A stretch of 64,000 bases of DNA from Zobellia galactanivorans (lineage in GTDB: Bacteria > Bacteroidota > Bacteroidia > Flavobacteriales > Flavobacteriaceae). The position numbers and the translations under genes were made by a program. The DNA is taken from NCBI RefSeq assembly GCF_000973105.1, contig NC_015844.1, positions 1,484,501-1,548,500 of the forward strand, in the 5' to 3' direction. Below, piece after piece: positions 62,202 through 64,000 of the stretch (within the stretch, counting starts at the first letter, position 1; each line of letters begins with the position of its first letter). The notes under the pieces are model-generated. The model had not been told where the DNA came from, ran no database searches, and was given only the letters and a program-made list of their open reading frames with translations.

Positions 62202-62888
62202 TTAGAGCACAAACTTGTAGCCTACACCTTTTACGGTCTTGAAATGATGCTCTCCGATTTTCTCACGAAGCTTTCTAATATGCACGTCGATCGTACGTCC
62301 ACCGACCACGACTTCATTGCCCCAGACCCTATCTAGTATAACTTCCCTTTTAAAAACCTTATTGGGTTTTGAAGTCAACAGGGCCAAAAGTTCAAATTCT
62401 TTTCTAGGCAGAACGATTTCTTGGCCATCGTTCATTATTTTGTATTCTTCCCTATTGATTACAATATTGCCCACCTTAACAATATCATCCTGCGGGGCAC
62501 TTTCTTCCTTTAACCTTCTTAAAAGGGCCTTCACCTTACTGACCAGAACTTTCGGTCTAATGGGCTTGGTAATATAATCATCGGCCCCGGCATCAAAACC
62601 GGCCACTTGCGAATAGTCTTCGCCGCGTGCCGTAAGAAAAGTTATGATAGAGTTCTCCAGTCCGGCCGTGTTTCTAATAGTCTCACAAGCCTCTATACCG
62701 TCCATCTCGGGCATCATCACATCCAGTATTATCAAATGGGGCTGCTTCTTCTTTGCCATGGCTACGCCTTCAACTCCATTCTTGGCCGTAAAGACTTGAT
62801 AGCCTTCGGTAGTAAGATTGTACCCGACAATTTCTAGAATGTCCGGCTCGTCGTCTACCAATAATATCTTAATGTCTTTCTTTTTCAT
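62202..62888 (-). CDS. PhoB/OmpR-type response regulator
   Basis: 228 residues. Receiver domain with the phospho-acceptor Asp in LIILDVMMPEMDG (about residue 55) and conserved Lys in YITKPI; C-terminal winged helix (FELLALLTSKPNKVFKR, GRTIDVHIRKLREKIG). A consensus -7 box (62915-62922, minus) lies 26 bases upstream. It is divergent from the beta-helix lipoprotein gene, a plausible target. Confidence 0.93.
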   Translation of the reverse strand: MKKKDIKILLVDDEPDILEIVGYNLTTEGYQVFTAKNGVEGVAMAKKKQPHLIILDVMMPEMDGIEACETIRNTAGLENSIITFLTARGEDYSQVAGFDAGADDYITKPIRPKVLVSKVKALLRRLKEESAPQDDIVKVGNIVINREEYKIMNDGQEIVLPRKEFELLALLTSKPNKVFKREVILDRVWGNEVVVGGRTIDVHIRKLREKIGEHHFKTVKGVGYKFVL

Positions 62889-62914
62889 AAGGTGTGTAAA
62901 GATGGTTATTTCGT

Positions 62915-62922
62915 CAAAAGTA
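62915..62922 (-). promoter_or_regulatory. Candidate -7 box for the phoB-like operon
   Basis: On the minus strand this is TACTTTTG, an exact TAnnTTTG match, 26 bases upstream of the ATG. Confidence 0.5.
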
Positions 62923-62950
62923 AATATAATACCGACATTCCGGGGTCTCT

Positions 62951-62984
62951 TAACGTTGATTTAATATAGTAACGTTAGGCTAAC
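62951..62984. promoter_or_regulatory. Repeats in the phoB/lipoprotein divergent region
   Basis: TAACGTT occurs at 62951-62957 and 62970-62976, 19 bases apart, and GTTAG-G-CTAAC (62974-62984) is a perfect dyad overlapping the second copy. The 205-base region separates a PhoB-type regulator from a probable lipoprotein gene, so these could be regulator sites. No experimental Pho box for this group is known to me. Confidence 0.35.
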
Positions 62985-63093
62985 CTTATCGCAATAAAGT
63001 TTTAACATGCACATAACTCGACTTTTACCTCACGTAGCGTTATTTGCCTTGTTTAATAATTGAGTAGAACTAAATAACACTCAAACATTTATA

Positions 63094-64000
63094 ATGAAAC
63101 TAAATAGTAACGAAATGAAAAAATCTCTTTTCTCTTTATTGGCCTTTGCGTCACTCGCCATTATTTCTTCTTGTAGTAGCGACGACGGTGGTCCAACCCC
63201 TAATCCCAATCCTGATCCAGAGGGTGAGGAAATAACTAAAACGGGTATTATTACGGAGGACGAAACCTGGGAAGCCGAAAATATCTATATATTGGATGGC
63301 AAAGTGGTGGTTGACGAAGGTGTTACCCTTACAATTGAGCCAGGAACTATTATTAAAGGTGAGCTTGGTGAAGAAACTCTTGCCTCTGCACTTGTAGTGG
63401 ATCAAGGTGGGAAGATTATGGCAGAAGGTACTGCTAGCCAACCTATTATATTTACTTCTATTGAAGATGGCATTAAACAAGGTGAAACTACAGGAACTCT
63501 TACTACAGCTACTAAGGGCCGTTGGGGTGGTGTTATCATCTTGGGTAAAGCACCAATCTCTGTAAACGGAGACCTTCAAACTGCACAGGTAGAAGGTTTG
63601 CCTGTTGATGAATCTTACGGACAGTACGGTGGTACTGATACAGCTGATAATTCAGGTGTTCTTAAATATGTATCTATACGTCACGGTGGTGTTACAATTG
63701 CACCGGATAACGAAATCAACGGATTAACCCTAGGTGGTGTTGGTTCCGGTACGGTTATAGAAAATATTGAGGTAATAGCTAACGATGATGACGGTATCGA
63801 GTGGTTCGGTGGATCTGTAAACGTTACAAATGCTTTGGTATGGGCACAAAGTGATGATGGTTTTGATACTGATGAAGCTTGGTCCGGAACTCTTACTAAC
63901 GGTGTAGTTATAATGGAAGGTGAATCTGGTTCAGGTCTTGAGCTTGACGGTCCTGCAGGTAGTGCTGCTACTGAAAGTACCGCTTTCACAATGACAGGTA
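63094..64000 (+). CDS. Beta-helix-like lipoprotein (N-terminal part; runs off window end)
   Basis: About 302 residues are visible from ATG 63094; a second in-frame ATG at 63115 (MKKSLFSLL) is an equally good start. The lipobox is LAIISSC, followed by a Pro/Asn linker (PTPNPNPDPEGEE). The mature part has repeated short beta turns (GTIIKGELG, GRWGGVIILGKAPI, YVSIRHGGV, NDDDGIEWFGGSVNV) that suggest a right-handed parallel beta-helix. Codons end strongly in T (GGT, GCT, ACT, GTT) unlike most genes here. It is divergent from the phoB-like gene, so phosphate control is plausible. I do not know the function. Confidence 0.85.
   Translation, partial: MKLNSNEMKKSLFSLLAFASLAIISSCSSDDGGPTPNPNPDPEGEEITKTGIITEDETWEAENIYILDGKVVVDEGVTLTIEPGTIIKGELGEETLASALVVDQGGKIMAEGTASQPIIFTSIEDGIKQGETTGTLTTATKGRWGGVIILGKAPISVNGDLQTAQVEGLPVDESYGQYGGTDTADNSGVLKYVSIRHGGVTIAPDNEINGLTLGGVGSGTVIENIEVIANDDDGIEWFGGSVNVTNALVWAQSDDGFDTDEAWSGTLTNGVVIMEGESGSGLELDGPAGSAATESTAFTMTG

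Noticed and set aside
63151-63989. Antisense frames of 142 and 102 residues in the final lipoprotein gene
   Set aside because: The plus strand has a continuous frame with a lipoprotein signal and beta-helix pattern; the antisense frames lack these.

Overview
The window looks like a chromosomal segment of a marine member of the Flavobacteriaceae (Bacteroidota). The signs are SusC/SusD pairs, many lipoproteins with short Bacteroidota-type lipoboxes, TAnnTTTG-type -7 promoter boxes, few Shine-Dalgarno sequences, moderate GC, and FG-GAP/ASPIC proteins beside a vanadium haloperoxidase. The haloperoxidase has active-site residues at the positions I remember for the Zobellia galactanivorans iodoperoxidase, so Zobellia or a near relative is my best guess. 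That is inference; no database was consulted. I see no tRNA, rRNA, CRISPR array, insertion sequence or prophage.

Layout. 1-10.9 kb is a glycan-use locus: beta-phosphoglucomutase (partial) and a LacI-family regulator on the minus strand, a divergent susC-susD pair with a LacI-type operator in its leader, then a membrane-anchored DNA-binding protein divergent from a secreted GH2 glycosidase. 10.9-15.3 kb is a mutagenic repair operon (dnaE-type polymerase overlapping a Y-family polymerase) behind a cluster of GGAT/ATCC dyads. 15.4-17.0 kb is a sodium:solute symporter. 17.2-29.5 kb is a compact operon of three consecutive ~1100-residue FG-GAP/ASPIC lipoproteins, a vanadium-dependent haloperoxidase lipoprotein and a membrane-anchored SRPBCC/GyrI-like protein. 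29.5-38.7 kb holds a lipoprotein, a large phosphoesterase-outer membrane barrel fusion, an HD domain fused to a Pycsar-effector-like (PycTM) membrane domain, a GAF-like protein and a second metallophosphoesterase.

38.8-50.7 kb is mixed: a coiled-coil lipoprotein, a nucleoside-hydrolase-like protein, an OsmC protein behind a hexanucleotide repeat, a GH114-like lipoprotein, a HipA-like kinase/DUF3037 pair, a PAS histidine kinase, a Crp/Fnr regulator with pirin and a small Fe-S protein, an ACT protein, a GntP permease with an SGNH hydrolase, and an unknown secreted protein. 50.7-55.8 kb has a penicillin-acylase-family lipoprotein, a TPM-domain protein and an ABC exporter. 55.8-59.1 kb is an iron-sulfur cluster (Mrp, NifU-like, FAD oxidoreductase, 2Fe-2S ferredoxin) interrupted by a four-helix-bundle (S23/IVP) gene bordered by TTAGG-rich repeats. 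59.3-62.9 kb is a minus-strand operon phoB-phoR-trmB-lysE-atl, and the window ends inside a divergent beta-helix-like lipoprotein gene with unusually T-ending codons.

The best candidates for poorly described biology are the FG-GAP trio with the haloperoxidase, the orphan HD-PycTM protein with its GAF/phosphoesterase neighbours, the HipA-like/DUF3037 pair, and the membrane-tethered HTH protein beside the GH2 enzyme.
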